Of a stretch of 64,000 nt of DNA, positions 33,422-44,959 are shown piece after piece. Numbering within the stretch: the stretch's first letter is position 1; each line of letters begins with the position of its first letter. The notes below the pieces were generated by a model. The model was not told where the DNA came from. It did not search any database and was given only the letters and a program-made list of their open reading frames with translations. The position numbers and the translations under genes are program-made. Source of the DNA: Blepharisma stoltei (taxonomy: Eukaryota > Ciliophora > Heterotrichea > Heterotrichida > Blepharismidae); NCBI GenBank assembly GCA_914767885.1, contig CAJZBQ010000018.1, positions 186,001-250,000 on the forward strand. Reading direction: 5' to 3'.

Positions 33422-35736
33422 ATGGAGCCCAAGAAAAGATATAAATACTTTCAATGAATCTTTTACAATAGATTTATTATTCTAAATAAATCAAGCTTAC
33501 TACGAATAGGTATATAACCTTCCAGCAAAAGCACGTAGCGGCACTTTTTCTGATGACTTGTTATCCAGAAATTGAGACACACAAAATGGAGGTTCTCAGA
33601 AGGACTCAAAGTATAGTCTCGTTCACACATCTGCATCACAATGCTTCAGTGACATGATAGACGAAGATCCGACACTTTCTTATAGTGGTGACATTGACTC
33701 TTCTTCAGACCTTTCTATCAATATTGGCACTCTCCCTTCTTTGTGCCGCACCAAGACAGGAAGCAAAAGAGCACAACAATACATTGCAAAGAGTCGACCA
33801 GAAGAAATTGAACAAATCGTGAATGTTGTCGCTCCACATCTAGGTGATTTAATGACTGACTTATATGGTAACTACATGTGCCAAACTTTATTCCAAAGCT
33901 GTTCGTCAGTCCAAAGGCTTATTCTTCTGACTGGAATGAGAGATGATATTATCAGAATTTCAAGAAACCCGAGAGGGACACATGCGCTTCAAACTGTCAT
34001 TACTCTTGCTAGTTTGCCTGAAGAAGAACTTGTATACCAAAAAGCTTTGCAAGGCCACATCGTAGAGCTTTCATTAGAAACAAATGCGTCTCATGTAATT
34101 CAAAGAATACTCTCGACATTAAAAAATAAGCATTTTGTTATAAGAGAAATTTTAGGACATGTCAGAGAACTTGCTCTAGACAAACTTGGCTTGTGTGTAA
34201 TATTATTATTATTTAACGGTTATCGCCCACTATATTGGACCAATCTCTTTCATTTAAAAAATACCTTTCATACTTCAACTTTCCATTTTTCCTCAAATTC
34301 CAACTTCGATTCCTTCAGTCTTTGTAAAAAATTTAAAATTCCATAATTATTCAAAAACACCCATCTTCAATTCTTCTTTTGTCAATTTACTGCAAATTTC
34401 ACTTCACCTCTTACCTTACAGATTCATTGCAAATAACTTCTACTTAAGTGCAAACTCAAATCTAAAATTTTTCGTTTAATCCTTTTTGCTATTGCTTGCC
34501 CATTGTCTGCTGCAATACAAATTTTTCATTTTACCTTCAATAATACCACGAACTCCAATATTTCCATCATTTTCAATAATTCCATCAATAATAGCGCCAT
34601 TTTTACCATTTCTCCATCTTTTCGCGGGTGACCTATACTCTACCACTTCGCTCTTTTTCTTAGGACTTTCAGCTATGGTAAGCTCCTCTCCACAATTTCT
34701 CATACTTGCATGCACCTGAACTAGCTCTGAACTATCTAGCACCTCCTCATTTTGGCTGGATGCCCACCATGTAAATTTTGCCCAAATATCTTCTTCAAAG
34801 TCTGCAGGAACTTCAACAAATGCATCTTCTTCATAATCTCTATAGTCTTCATAGTCTTCATAGTCTTCATAGTAGCTCATGTAGTTTTCATAGTTTTCAT
34901 AGTTTTCATAGTTATCATAGTCTTCATGGTCTTCATAATCTTCATGGCCTATGTAATCCTCGTAATTTTCATAATCATCATAACTTTCATAATCTTGAAA
35001 AGCCTCAGAATCTTCATAGCCCTCATAACCTTCAGAATCCTCAGATGGAGCACCTTGGTAAGTTGACTGTACTGCATGGATTGGAGATTGGAAAGATTGA
35101 AATGGATTAACTCTAGATATGAAGGCTGAGAAGTGCTCTTGAGCTGGAGCGAAAGGATTAGTTGAAGCTGATGCATCCAATGTGAGAGGTTTTCTTGATT
35201 GAATAGCCATAGTAGCGTATGTTTCTGGCTTGTCTGCAATTTGCCGCGCAGGACCAAATGGATTTAAATACATCTTTTTTAATGGCTTGTGTGTAATAAA
35301 AAAATGTGTGAATGATCCCCAAATTTTCAATGAGTTATTAAGTCAAGCGTTAGTTTTGATGCAAGATCCGTATGGTAATTATGCTCTTCAGCATATGATT
35401 GATCAGTGGCAAGAAGAGTGCTCGTTTCAAATAATTAGTTGCATTAAAGGTAAAGTAGTACAACTCTGCATACAGAAATACTCGTCCAATGTGATGGAAA
35501 AGTGTATAAAAGAGGAAAGAATGAGGGAAGAAATAATAAATGAGCTTATTGCAGAAGATAAGCTCCCTGTTTTACTAAGTTGTCCGTATGGGTGTTATGT
35601 ATTGAGAACAGCTGCGTTGGAGTCAGATCAAAAACAAAGAGAGAGACTAAAGAATGCCATAGATATGGCAATCCCAACGTTGCATCAAAAAAAGCTGAAA
35701 CCAAGATGGGATGAAATTTTAAGTTATTTAAGATAA
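33422..35736 (+). CDS. Pumilio/PUF RNA-binding protein
   Basis: ATG 33422 (MEPKKRYKYFQW), a 16-nt intron at 33510-33525, then at least seven PUF repeats: LYGNYMCQTLFQ, PRGTHALQTVI, TNASHVIQRIL, KLGLCVIKKCV, PYGNYALQHMI, KYSSNVMEKCI, PYGCYVLRTAA. PUF proteins bind UGUR-type 3' UTR sites and repress or localise mRNA. A 1.08-kb insertion with a 15-bp target duplication splits the fourth visible repeat. The Ser-rich N-terminal region is unconserved. Confidence 0.88.
33510..33525 (+). other. 16-nt intron
   Basis: GTATATAACCTTCCAG. Removal joins the ATG-containing exon (33422-33509) to the PUF frame (RIAKARSG); without it there is no start codon in frame. Confidence 0.75.
34203..35283 (-). mobile_element. 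Germline-limited insertion in the PUF gene, retroposition-like
   Basis: Flanked by a perfect 15-bp duplication GGCTTGTGTGTAATA (34188 and 35284). On the minus strand it begins ten bases before an ATG and ends in an AAT-repeat tail next to the duplication, as non-LTR retroposed copies do. It carries one long ORF (34476-35273). Confidence 0.85.
34476..35273 (-). CDS. Germline-limited ORF with acidic Tyr repeats (inside the insertion)
   Basis: 265 residues, no in-frame TGA, TAA stop. N-terminal third has NPF motifs (MYLNPFGP, STNPFAP, RVNPFQS), then about 80 residues of repeated Asp/Glu-Tyr units (DYENYEDY-like), then a mixed C-terminus with a basic patch (SPKKKSE, SPAKRWRNGKNG). No family recognised. 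It may be a retrocopy of a macronuclear gene or an element-encoded protein. Because it lies wholly inside a sequence that must leave the PUF gene, it should exist only in the germline. Confidence 0.5.
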   Translation of the reverse strand: MYLNPFGPARQIADKPETYATMAIQSRKPLTLDASASTNPFAPAQEHFSAFISRVNPFQSFQSPIHAVQSTYQGAPSEDSEGYEGYEDSEAFQDYESYDDYENYEDYIGHEDYEDHEDYDNYENYENYENYMSYYEDYEDYEDYRDYEEDAFVEVPADFEEDIWAKFTWWASSQNEEVLDSSELVQVHASMRNCGEELTIAESPKKKSEVVEYRSPAKRWRNGKNGAIIDGIIENDGNIGVRGIIEGKMKNLYCSRQWASNSKKD

Positions 35737-36197
35737 TATTTAATAGAATGAATGAAAAATTTGTGTGCTTGTAAATAAGTATGCATCCTCATTTGCGATC
35801 TGAAAGAGAAATAATGAAATTAATTTTAAAATGAATAAGAATTAATTACAAAACAATAAACATTGCTTTTAAAGTATTTAGTTTGAGATATACAAATGCC
35901 ATATATAATATTTTTATTAAATTACCTAATTCTCAAATACTTTACAGAATTTTAAAATAGGGATTTTAATTTAATTTAAGTAGTGAGATTCAATAAATTA
36001 ATTTTTCTCAAAGAAATTCCAATTTTGAGATAAGAATTCTAAAGCTTTATTTTGATGCTATCAAATAATCTTTCTTTATATCGCATTTAACTATTAAATA
36101 ATATCAGCTAAAACTAAATATTAAAAAGTGTTTGGTAAAAATATTTTATTAAATATAAGAATTCCAGAAAACTCATCCTCTAACTTTTTTCTTAAAA
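35737..36197. other. AT-rich intergenic region
   Basis: No feature seen apart from general AT richness. Confidence 0.5.
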
Positions 36198-38016
36198 ATG
36201 GATAAAATAGACTTACCTCAGCATTCCCATATCAACGTCGACGGAGTGACATTTTTCAGCAACTTTGATTCAGGAAACCTTGCAAGAGCAGTAAGAACAG
36301 GAATTGGTCAAGTATCATATATTTAGTACGAAATCTGAATTGCGGCTGACGCAGCTCAGAGAGGACACAATAGCTACAGAGTTTGATTTAATTTTGGAAT
36401 CAGAGGACTAAGAAAAGGAACTTTATTGAAATTGACAATCATGAACATGAGTAACATAAGAATCCTTGCATCACAAAACTATAGACCTGTATGAAGAGCA
36501 ATTCCAGAGCAGACACAGTGGCAGCGAATACTTACAGAATGCTCTTATGAAAACAATTTTGCAACTTTATTCAAATTGTCATGGACAATGGAATATTTTT
36601 AAAAAAAAAATTAAATCATAAAAATAATTCAAATTTTTTTTAAAAAAATTAAAACCTATGGAATACACATATGAGAACAGTGATTTATATTTTGCCTTTG
36701 CTCCTCCTTATCCATACTCAGAAATCATGAAAACCATCGATTTTTTTGAAAATGTGTGCCCTGCTGACTCATTATTTTACAGAGAAACTTTAGTTAGAAG
36801 CCTCGACAATCTTAACGTCGAGGTTATCACAATCTCAAACAGAGAAAATTTCCAAAACCAAAGAGAAGAAAAAATCCCTTATCTTTTCCCTTCACAAATG
36901 CCAAGATCTTTCAAAGCTAAAAAACCTATAATTTTTATCAGCGCCAGAGTCCATCCTGGAGAGACTCCAGGATCTTTTATATTAGATGGATTTTTACAAG
37001 CTTTATTAAGCCAAGACATAAGAGGATTTATGCTGAGGAAAAATTATGTATTTAAAATTATTCCTGTTTTAAATCCAGATGGGGTGCGCAGAGGCCATTT
37101 TAGGGTTGATCAAAATGCTGTAAACTTAAACAGATGCTATGAATCACCTTCATTCGTAGACCAGCCAACTATTTACGCTGCAAAAGTTTATTTTGAGTAC
37201 CTGCATAAAGAAGGAGGGATTGACATTTATTTAGATTTCCACGCCCACAATTCAAAACGAGGCTGCTTTGTATATGGAAACTGTTTACCGCCAGAAAAAC
37301 AAATAGAAAATGAACTATTTGCAAAAATAATTGAGCTGAATTCCCCGTTTTTTGATTTCAATGAGTGTGATTTCAGTGAAAAAAGCATGACTTCAAAGGA
37401 TCCAAAAGATCATTTTAATAAGGAAGGAAGCGGCAGAGTAGCATTTTATAAGACAGCGGGCATAATTTGCAGTTATACAGTAGAATGCGCATATAATGTT
37501 CCTATTCCTCTACATACAGTTTCCCCACTCGTTAATGTTAAAACAGGCAGAAGACTATCAGAGTCTATAAATTATATATTGACCCCTGATAGTATTGATC
37601 TCTATAACCGCGCGTTTTTTAACGATATTGGCTCAGCTGTAGCCTTTACTATTTTAGACTATACCAATATTAACCCAATCACAAGGATACCTACTAGTGA
37701 ATTTAAAAATTTAGAAGCAATTAAAGCTTATTTAGAAGTAAGGCAACATCTTCCGAGCAAAGGAAAAGCCCCTGTAAGAAGAAGTCTTTCAAGAAATGAT
37801 CCAAAAGTGAAGCAGCTTGAATCGAAAATTATTCCACAGAAGCTTGCTGGGATTGCCAAGCGACAAATACACAAAATGAAAATTGTGAGTCCTATGTTTT
37901 CTGATAGGAATGCCACAAGTGTTGGAGCAATCAGGTCGAAAAAAAGACTTGGATTGCTTTTGCATAGAGGAAAGCCTAATAATGCAGATATGCAGATTGC
38001 ATTGGGTAACAAATAA
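36198..38016 (+). CDS. Cytosolic carboxypeptidase (CCP5/AGBL5-like)
   Basis: N-terminal CCP domain (FFSNFDSGNLARAVRTG, YRVWFNFGIRGLRKGT) with a 15-nt intron at 36312-36326 and an IES at 36594-36665, then the M14 peptidase domain. Zinc ligands: His and Glu in ARVHPGETPGSF and His in DFHAHNSKRGCFVYGN; the substrate-binding NLNR and the late YTVECAYN Glu are present. DFHAHNSKRGCF resembles CCP5, the enzyme removing branch-point glutamate from tubulin, consistent with a ciliate. TGA codons are Trp. The basic C-terminal tail is unconserved. Confidence 0.87.
36312..36326 (+). other. 15-nt intron
   Basis: GTATCATATATTTAG contains an in-frame TAG; removal gives GIGQYEIWIAADA, the CCP N-domain pattern. 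Confidence 0.85.
36594..36665. other. 70-bp IES in CCP gene
   Basis: ATGGAATA occurs at both junctions; the join gives SWTMEYTYENSD and shifts the frame by one as required. Confidence 0.8.
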
Positions 38017-38093
38017 TGATATATTTCTTTATATGATTTTCTCAATTTTTATATAATTTCCTATTAAAATGCCAATTTTATATAATTTCTAGC

Positions 38094-39155
38094 ATGTCTG
38101 TGATCGTAAATATCTCTAATGAGGATCCTGCATTCGAGCTGCTGAGAATTACAAAAGGTCTTATCAACGCAGAGTCTATTAAAGACAAGTGAATTGTCCA
38201 CTCAAAGGTCATAAAAGTTGAAAAAGTCCTGAAAATCATCTTTGAACAGATCCAGAATCTCCTTGAAGGGAGCGATTCAGATATCCAAGGCCGCTTTACA
38301 TTAATCGCGTTTTTACTAAATTCAAGAAAAAATAATGAGCTTACCTTATATTTGATCACAAATTTATGTTCCCTCACAGAACAAAGAAAAGCAGCTATGC
38401 AAGCTCTTTCATTTCTCTATGATACAATCTCAGAAGGTTTTTTGAAGTTTGCTATTTTCAAAGCTATTGTGTCACAAGCTAAAAATGCTGATCTCTTAAA
38501 CATGATTTTGCCTCATTTGCAGAAAATCGAAAATTTCAGCAAAGAATGGGCTGAAGTCAGCTCAGGAGAAAAACAAGAGTTTTATTGGGAAATCTCAAAA
38601 TTGCCTATAAACGAAAGCTTAAAAGCGAAATTTATAAAGATGCTAATCTCAGAAACCTCTGAACTTCCTCATGAGCACTTTGAAGAAGCTTTTTCGCAAT
38701 TAATTTCTTATTCTGATGCTTCAGAAATAGGCTCTATTCTTCAGCTTCCTTGTATTCACAAAATATATGGCCATTTCGCTGAGCTTGTAAAAATTTTGCA
38801 AGAAGTTTCAGTGCCAAAATACCTTCAATTTAAAGAGCATCATGAAGAATATTTAGAATCCAAAAATTTTAACGCTGAAAAATGCCTTGATACTATAAGG
38901 GTTTTAGCGTTATGTGATCTTGCTAAGCAGCATGAAGAATTTACTTATGCAGAAGCCGCTGAACATTTGAAAGTAAGTGAGGATGAAATTGATGAATGGG
39001 TAGTCAAGGCAGTGACCTTTAATTTGCTTGATGCAAGAATTGATGAGGTTGAGAGAAAAATAAGGGCTACCAAAAATACAAGTGATCAGAGTGGAGGATA
39101 TTGGGAAAATATTGGAAATTTGTTGGAAAATTGGGAAAGAAATTTAAATAAATAA
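38094..39155 (+). CDS. eIF3 subunit M (PCI domain)
   Basis: 353 residues, intact, TGA at 38190 is Trp. Helical repeats followed by a PCI/winged-helix region (EKCLDTIRVLALCDLAKQHEEFTYAEAAEHLKVSEDEIDEWVVKAVTFNLLDARID), where the winged-helix segment and length match eIF3m rather than CSN7. eIF3m is part of the octameric core of translation initiation factor 3. Start MSVIVNISNED at 38094. Confidence 0.8.
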
Positions 39156-39337
39156 GCTTTTTATAGCATTTAATAATTAAATTAAGGGGATAGAGAATAT
39201 TTAAAGCGCTCGGCATGATAGTTATTGAATTTTGCATTTCATTACACTCATTTTTGCTACAGAATGCAGTGAGTTTTATAATTTTTCATGTTTACTATTT
39301 TATTTAAATACCAAATAAAGAATATTAAAATGTTTTC

Positions 39338-39976
39338 CTAAAATGGCGACTTAGTGTGAAGCAATGCAAAGCACGTTGGGCACCTGTGAATGACATCCAT
39401 ACATTGCGGCATGCAAAAAGGTAAGCAGCTACAAGGCCAGAAAACACAAAATATAACCAAGCAGAGTATCCAAGTCATTGCTCCTGGCTGGTTTCTGATA
39501 ACAGTTAAAACGTTTCTATTGCAAGTTGGGCAAAACGCTTGCTGTGGAGCATTTCCCCAATGCGTAACTTGATGTGGAACTTGAGCTTGATTTCCTTGGC
39601 CTTCACCTGCCTGGATGATGATAACTGGTTGTGGATTTGGTGCAAAATTTGGGTTCGGATTAGGCAGACCTTGTCCAGCAGGATAATTAGGCTGATTCAT
39701 CCCAGGCTGACCATAATTAGGCTGACCATAACCAGCCTGACCATAATTAGGCTGACCATAACCAGCCTGACCATAACAAGCCTGACCATAGCCAGGCTGG
39801 CCAGCGCTTGGCTGAAAGTTAGGATTAGCTCCTTGATTTAGATTAGGGTTATATGGATAGCCCGAATTTCCCATTGGAACTGGGTAATTTGCTTGATCAG
39901 GATTGACCGGATAGGTAGCTGCTTGCAAATTTTCTTGGTTGGGAAGCAGAGCTTGATTGGGGTTATTTGATTCCAT
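39338..39976 (-). CDS. LITAF-domain protein with YGQ repeats
   Basis: The N-terminal half is low complexity: tandem AGYGQPNYGQ-type repeats (residues about 60-95). The C-terminal half is a LITAF domain: CPTC near residue 146, a hydrophobic membrane-embedded insert (MTWILCLVIFCVFWPCSCLPFCMP) and a second CPTC (HRCPTCFALL). LITAF proteins are monotopic membrane proteins of late endosomes. The repeats may vary in number. No inserts. Confidence 0.87.
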   Translation of the reverse strand: MESNNPNQALLPNQENLQAATYPVNPDQANYPVPMGNSGYPYNPNLNQGANPNFQPSAGQPGYGQACYGQAGYGQPNYGQAGYGQPNYGQPGMNQPNYPAGQGLPNPNPNFAPNPQPVIIIQAGEGQGNQAQVPHQVTHWGNAPQQAFCPTCNRNVLTVIRNQPGAMTWILCLVIFCVFWPCSCLPFCMPQCMDVIHRCPTCFALLHTKSPF

Positions 39977-40039
39977 ATTTTACTCCACAATATCTACTTT
40001 AATATTCGAATTAAAATTTCTATTTTTTATGAAGATTAA

Positions 40040-40420
40040 TTACTCTCCCATTCTTGATCGAACGATAGTAAATATTAAAATGAAAAAATGTACCCCTTTC
40101 CGCTCTATAAAATATTTCTATTATTCTTAATTATAATACTTAAACTTTTTAGATTACTAAGTTTTTGAGGATGGTTGATGGCTAAAGCACTTCGGATGAT
40201 TAATTCCATGCAGATTATTAATAAAATAAGTAAATTACTCTTAATTTGCTAATCCAAACTATTAATTTTCATAAATTATAATAAATATTAACTAATCTAT
40301 TGATTTATTGTATATAAAAATTTGTAATATATGAAAATTGTTCGATCAAAGATAGGTTTAATTTTCCCAATTTTGATGAATTTTTAATGGAATCGTTCGA
40401 TCGAGGATAGGGCTGAGTTA
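40040..40420 (+). mobile_element. MITE family C, copy 1 (decayed)
   Basis: TTA at 40040 and 40418. Left word ATTCTTGATCGAACGA; right words TTCGATCAAAGATAG and TTCGATCGAGGATAG, reversed and mutated. Core TTTAATTTTCCCAATTTTGATGAATTTTT resembles copy 2. Confidence 0.75.
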
Positions 40421-40582
40421 AACTTAATATAAGCTTTATTACAAAATGCATCAATTCTTTCTAACTCCTCTGGAATGAGCAATACTACCCATCCTATTTT
40501 AGAAATTACCCCCCTTATTAGCAATAAAAGAATTTTTGTTTATGTTAATTATTATTTTAATTAAAATTATAATTAATTTTTC

Positions 40583-41146
40583 TTACTGCCCCCCCCATCC
40601 TTGATCGAACGACTCGCCGTCGTTCGATCAAGGATGGGAGTTAAAAACAATTTTTTTTGGGAAAAAAATTTTATATATAAAAATAAAATATATATATATA
40701 TTTTTATTTACTTTTAAATAAGAGTGTTAAGAGTATTTAATAATTATTTTTACAGCAAAAAATTAAATTAATCTCATAAAATACCAATTTTTAATATATT
40801 TTGATTTATTAGTTACCCCTTTAAACTGTATAAATTTTAATTTGTTTCTTATTAAATTAAATTTTTTTTTATAAATTTTAAAGAATCTCTATTTTATTAG
40901 ATTATTGAGTTTTTAAAGCCCTGATTGATGACTAAATCACTTCGAATGGTTGATTCCGAAGCTTTCTGTCGTCTCAAAGTCTCTGAAAACAACTTCATTC
41001 CCCAAACTTTTGATAACTAATATATTTTTATATATATAAAATTTTGCGTGATATGAAAATCGTTCGATCAAGGATGGGGGTTAATTTTCCCAATTTTTAG
41101 GAATTTTTACAGTCAATCGTTCGATCAAGGATGGGGGGGGGAGTTA
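40583..41146 (+). mobile_element. MITE family C, copy 2
   Basis: TTA at 40583 and 41144. Left hairpin of the word ATCCTTGATCGAACGA (40597-40637), two reversed copies at the right (about 41061 and 41117), ends CTGCCCCCC and GGGGGGGAG. No ORF in 561 bp. Confidence 0.87.
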
Positions 41147-42007
41147 GCTTAAGTTTTTGGATTATGCAGCAAAATTTAAGAAGTAAAGTAATGATTATTT
41201 TAAACCCAAAACAAATTATTTTAATAAAAATATAAAAAGATTAATTTTTTGAAAAAAGCAAACTACTTATATGCAAAGGAAAAAGTAAGATTACTTAATT
41301 TATAGAAACTAAAATTAACTGATTATTGCTATTTTTAAAATATTTTTCGGAAAGCTTTTATAAATTAGTTGCTTTTTTAGTTAATAAGTGCTAAGATATA
41401 GTTTTGAATTGTTTTTTACTTTAAGGATTGCATTGACAATTTCTAATTCATGGTCTATTACTTTATTTTTGAGAATTCTATATAAATTCACCAAAACTCT
41501 AAAATTATTGAATCTTAATTATATTAGCTCATTAAGTTAAAATCTTTATTCAAGCGATACTTTTCCAATATGTTTTATTGATTTATAAGTTTATAAATTA
41601 TAATAGAATAATACAAGTTGAAATTTCTCAAGAAAACATTTATAAAACAATAGTAAATTATAGCTTGCTAAATAAGGAATCGATTGAAAAATCATCAATA
41701 CTTTTGTTATATCAATTGCAATGAAGAAATCCAGTTCTCAGTCATTGAGAATAGCTTACAAGCATAAGAATGCAAAATTATGCTGAAAAAAGATGCATGG
41801 TAGTAGCTCAGCCGAACACACAATTTTTTGCAAATAATTCTAGTATACCCTATCCTATTTTCATAACATGAAGCAATGCAATAAGATTTAAAGTCTAAAA
41901 GATATACATTGTGAGATGTGAAGTATCATTGCGGAAAATTAAAATATAAAAATTCCTATTTTAGCTCAATTGATCTCTCTAGTTGTATTCTAGTCTTGAA
42001 TGCTGTA

Positions 42008-43089
42008 TATAGAACTTTTTCTTCAATAGCGCGATAAGGCGCATTCCTAGGTTTTACCGGAGGGTCTTGGACATATGAAAACCTGCTATTCCTTATTCAT
42101 GGGGGAGACAGACAGCCTAAATAAAGAATTGTGCCTGATTAATCTCGAGAACTTGAAGAGAGGCTGTGTGGAAAATTTACATTTTGGTTCGTCAAATGGA
42201 TCTGACGAGCCAATTCTGGCCAGTACTTGAAATAAAAAATGATAGTTGCCAGAATTTTATTAATTTTCTGATGAAGAGCATGATCAGAATTTTAATAATT
42301 CCTTTTGACAATAAAATTCAAAAATCAAACTTTTAATAGGAAATTTGAAGAGATAATTAAATCGTTAAAATAACGTAATGAATACTCTTTACTGCCTTAG
42401 GGAGACGATGCCAGTAATGATTTTTAAATTTTGACTTTTTTCATAGTGACTTAACCATCTTAATAATTTTTTAAAAATCCAAACATTTAATAGAAGATTT
42501 AAAGAGATAATTAAAGCATAAAGTAAAGGTAATGAGTACTCTTAACTGCCTTAGGGAGACGGTGCCAGTAATGCTTTTTATAATTTGAATTTTTCATATT
42601 GACTTAACCATCTTAATAATTTTTTTAATTTTTTTTAAAAATCCAAACTTTTAATAGAAGATTTAAAGAGATAATTAAAGCATAAAGTAAAGGTAATGAG
42701 TACTCTTTACTGCCTTAGGGAGACGATGCCAGTAATGCTTTTTATAATTTGAATTTTTCATAGTGACTTAATTAATTACTTGATCCTGTGCCATTTATTA
42801 AAATTCTGATCATGCTCTTCATCAGAAAATTAATAAAATTCTGGCAACTATCATTTTTTTTATTTCAAGTACTGGCCAGAATTGGCTCGTCAGATCCATT
42901 TTGACGAACCAAAATGTAAATTTTCCACACAGCCTCTCTTCAAGTTCTCGAGATTAATCAGGCACAATTTCTTTATTTAGGCTGTTTGTCTCCCCCATGA
43001 ATAAGGAATAGCACGTTTTCATATGTCCAAGACCCTCCGGTAAAACCTAGGAATGCGCCTTATCGCGCTATTGAAGAAAAAGTTCTATA
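42008..43089. mobile_element. Foldback element with about 290-bp terminal inverted repeats
   Basis: The left arm 42008-42297 and right arm about 42793-43089 are near-perfect inverted copies (for example AGAACTTTTTCTTCAATAGC, the CCTAGGTTTTACCGGAGGGT block, TGATGAAGAGCATGATCAG). Both begin TATAGAAC. The ~495-bp centre consists of three direct repeats. No transposase ORF. The gene-free flanks give no target information beyond TA. Confidence 0.9.
42305..42780 (+). repeat. Three ~155-bp tandem repeats in the foldback element
   Basis: Each unit contains AAACTTTTAATAGAAGATTT, AGAGATAATTAAA, then TACTGCCTTAGGGAGACG and TGCCAGTAATG (at about 42390, 42545 and 42705), followed by a T-rich segment and GACTTAACCATCTTAATAA. 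Units differ by a few bases and small indels. Confidence 0.88.
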
Positions 43090-43526
43090 TCTATTCAGAG
43101 AAAATATTTACTATAAATATTTTAATTTCTGCATATCTCTACATAAAAAGGGCTTAAGCCACTATAAAAATACCAGCTCACTAATTTGTCATAAAAATTC
43201 TTTTTCATTAGATATTCAAGAAATAATATCATTCAGCCAGCACCTCAAATTCAGCACTTAAATTTTGGGATTGGAAAGAAAAGCAAATAAAACGTAGGCA
43301 GTTACTAATATGGCTTTGTAAATGAATGAAATATTTATTACTCTAATTGGTAAATTTATAGTATCTATATTGATTATAATGATTCAAAACTTCTTCTAGC
43401 AAGCGCAATCTATTTTCTTATAGTAATAAGGAAATATAAGAGTGCATTTTTAGCTCTTGCATAACAATAATAAGCTCACTTGGTCATAACTCATCCTGAA
43501 TTCTTGAAATGTATAAACCATTTTTA
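43090..43526. other. Intergenic region
   Basis: No gene seen between the foldback element and the CDC73 gene. Confidence 0.5.
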
Positions 43527-44689
43527 TTATCTAGATTTATTATATCTCGGTGAAAACAAGAATTTCTCAAATTCAGCCCAAAACTCATTCTGAATTGTAC
43601 GATCCATATGTCTTTTGTTTCTATTAATCAGCAGTTGCTTTACATTCCATTTTTTCACATTTTCATCTGCAGGGACATCATGATATTTCATATAAAATCC
43701 ACGAACTGACAAGAACAGCTGAACCAAGTCATTTCCCAAAGGCCAATCTTTGAATTGATATCTTGGTCCTTGCACAAAAACCGCTGCAACCCTTCTCCAG
43801 TGATTTTTATTAAACGTCAATGTTTGGTCGTATATTTCAAAATTAACAATTTTATCCCTGACTTTTCTTGTCAACATTACAGGTTGCATTGGCTCTTTTT
43901 TATTTTTAAATTAAAAAAAATATTAATTTTAGACAAATTTATTTATTATTAAAAAATAATTTTTTTTTTTAAAAATAAATTACTCACCTATTGCATTATA
44001 GCATAATCCTGAATATCTTCCATATAAATTCCTTTATCTAAAAACTGCAGAGCATTATGCAAGCACAAATTCCCTGGACTTTGATTAGAAGGAACCAAAA
44101 TAATTGGGTGTGGTGGTATATCTTGTGACTTATGTGGCAGCTTTAACACCTCCTCTAAAAATGATAAATTGCTTGACTCTCTCTGCCGCTTTCTGTTTTT
44201 CATTGACTCATTACAATACGTCAGCAGGTATTTATAACTTACATTTGGGGTCTGTAAAATGCTTTCTTTAGTACACAAAGGCCGCTCCAATGTTTCTCTA
44301 GCTGCAGCACGCCTTTCTTCTTTTACCTCCTCTCTGCTTGTTTTTTTGATAAGGGTGCTTGCTCTTAGTTCTTCGTCAATGGCTTCTGATGTATCAGATT
44401 CCCCTTTGAAGTAAGAAATAATTTCAGGCATATCGGGCCTAGAAACTAGATCTACGCCCATTTTTCCACAGTCCTTGATGTAGGTTTTGTAGTCTTTGTC
44501 AGAGTTTTGTAAGTAGAACCACAGAGAACCGATGGTGTATTGTTTTGTTGTTTTTGGCTTTCACGCTGTCGGGTGGGAAAGAGGGACTTCAAGGTTGCCA
44601 AAATAAAGCTTTCCTCCGACGAAATCAATTTTCTTGTTGTTCATGATGTAATCTCTGAGCAAAAGAATCGGGTCTTGGAAGTTTGCCAT
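43527..44689 (-). CDS. CDC73: CDC73/parafibromin, Paf1 complex subunit
   Basis: N-terminus MANFQDPILLLRDYIMNNKKIDFVGGKLYFGN with TIGSLWFYLQNSD matches the CDC73 N-domain. The C-terminal Ras-like domain has HPIILVPSNQSPGNLCLHNALQFLDKG and RRVAAVFVQGPRYQFKDWPL ... VKKWNVKQLLINRNKRHMDRTIQNEFW, the family signature. CDC73 acts in the Paf1 complex on elongating RNA polymerase II. TGA at about 44564 is Trp. One IES (43878-43998) lies in the C-terminal domain. Confidence 0.9.
43878..43998. other. 119-bp IES in CDC73
   Basis: On the minus strand ATAATGCAATAG (stop) and CTGTAATGTTGAC flank it; the TA-to-TA join gives DYAIMLTRKVRDK and the required shift. ATGCAA also occurs near both sides, so a join a few codons off is possible. 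Confidence 0.65.
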
Positions 44690-44959
44690 TATTTTTTATT
44701 ATTAAATTGATAATAAGAGTTTGAAAAGAAATTGGGAACTATACCGTGATATATAAATATGATAAAAAATTAGAATGATTAAGCCTGATTTATATGTTTA
44801 AGGGGTAATATAAGAAATAAATTAATGGAAGATATAAATAAATGATGAATAAATTTAGAAAAATAAATAAATTATATTTAGCTTTTGTAATGATATTTTG
44901 AGTTGTTTTGAAGTTGTGCTTATTCGATTCCACAGATTTATCAATTAATAAATCTCAAA

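Noticed and set aside
34486-35257. Plus-strand and other-frame ORFs opposite the acidic repeat ORF
   Set aside because: Shadows of the repetitive minus-strand ORF; repeats of FIVFIVFIV or HSLHSL type are antisense translations.
42305-42780. CRISPR-like array from the three spaced repeats
   Set aside because: Units are ~155 bp with no unique spacers and sit within a foldback element in a eukaryotic genome.
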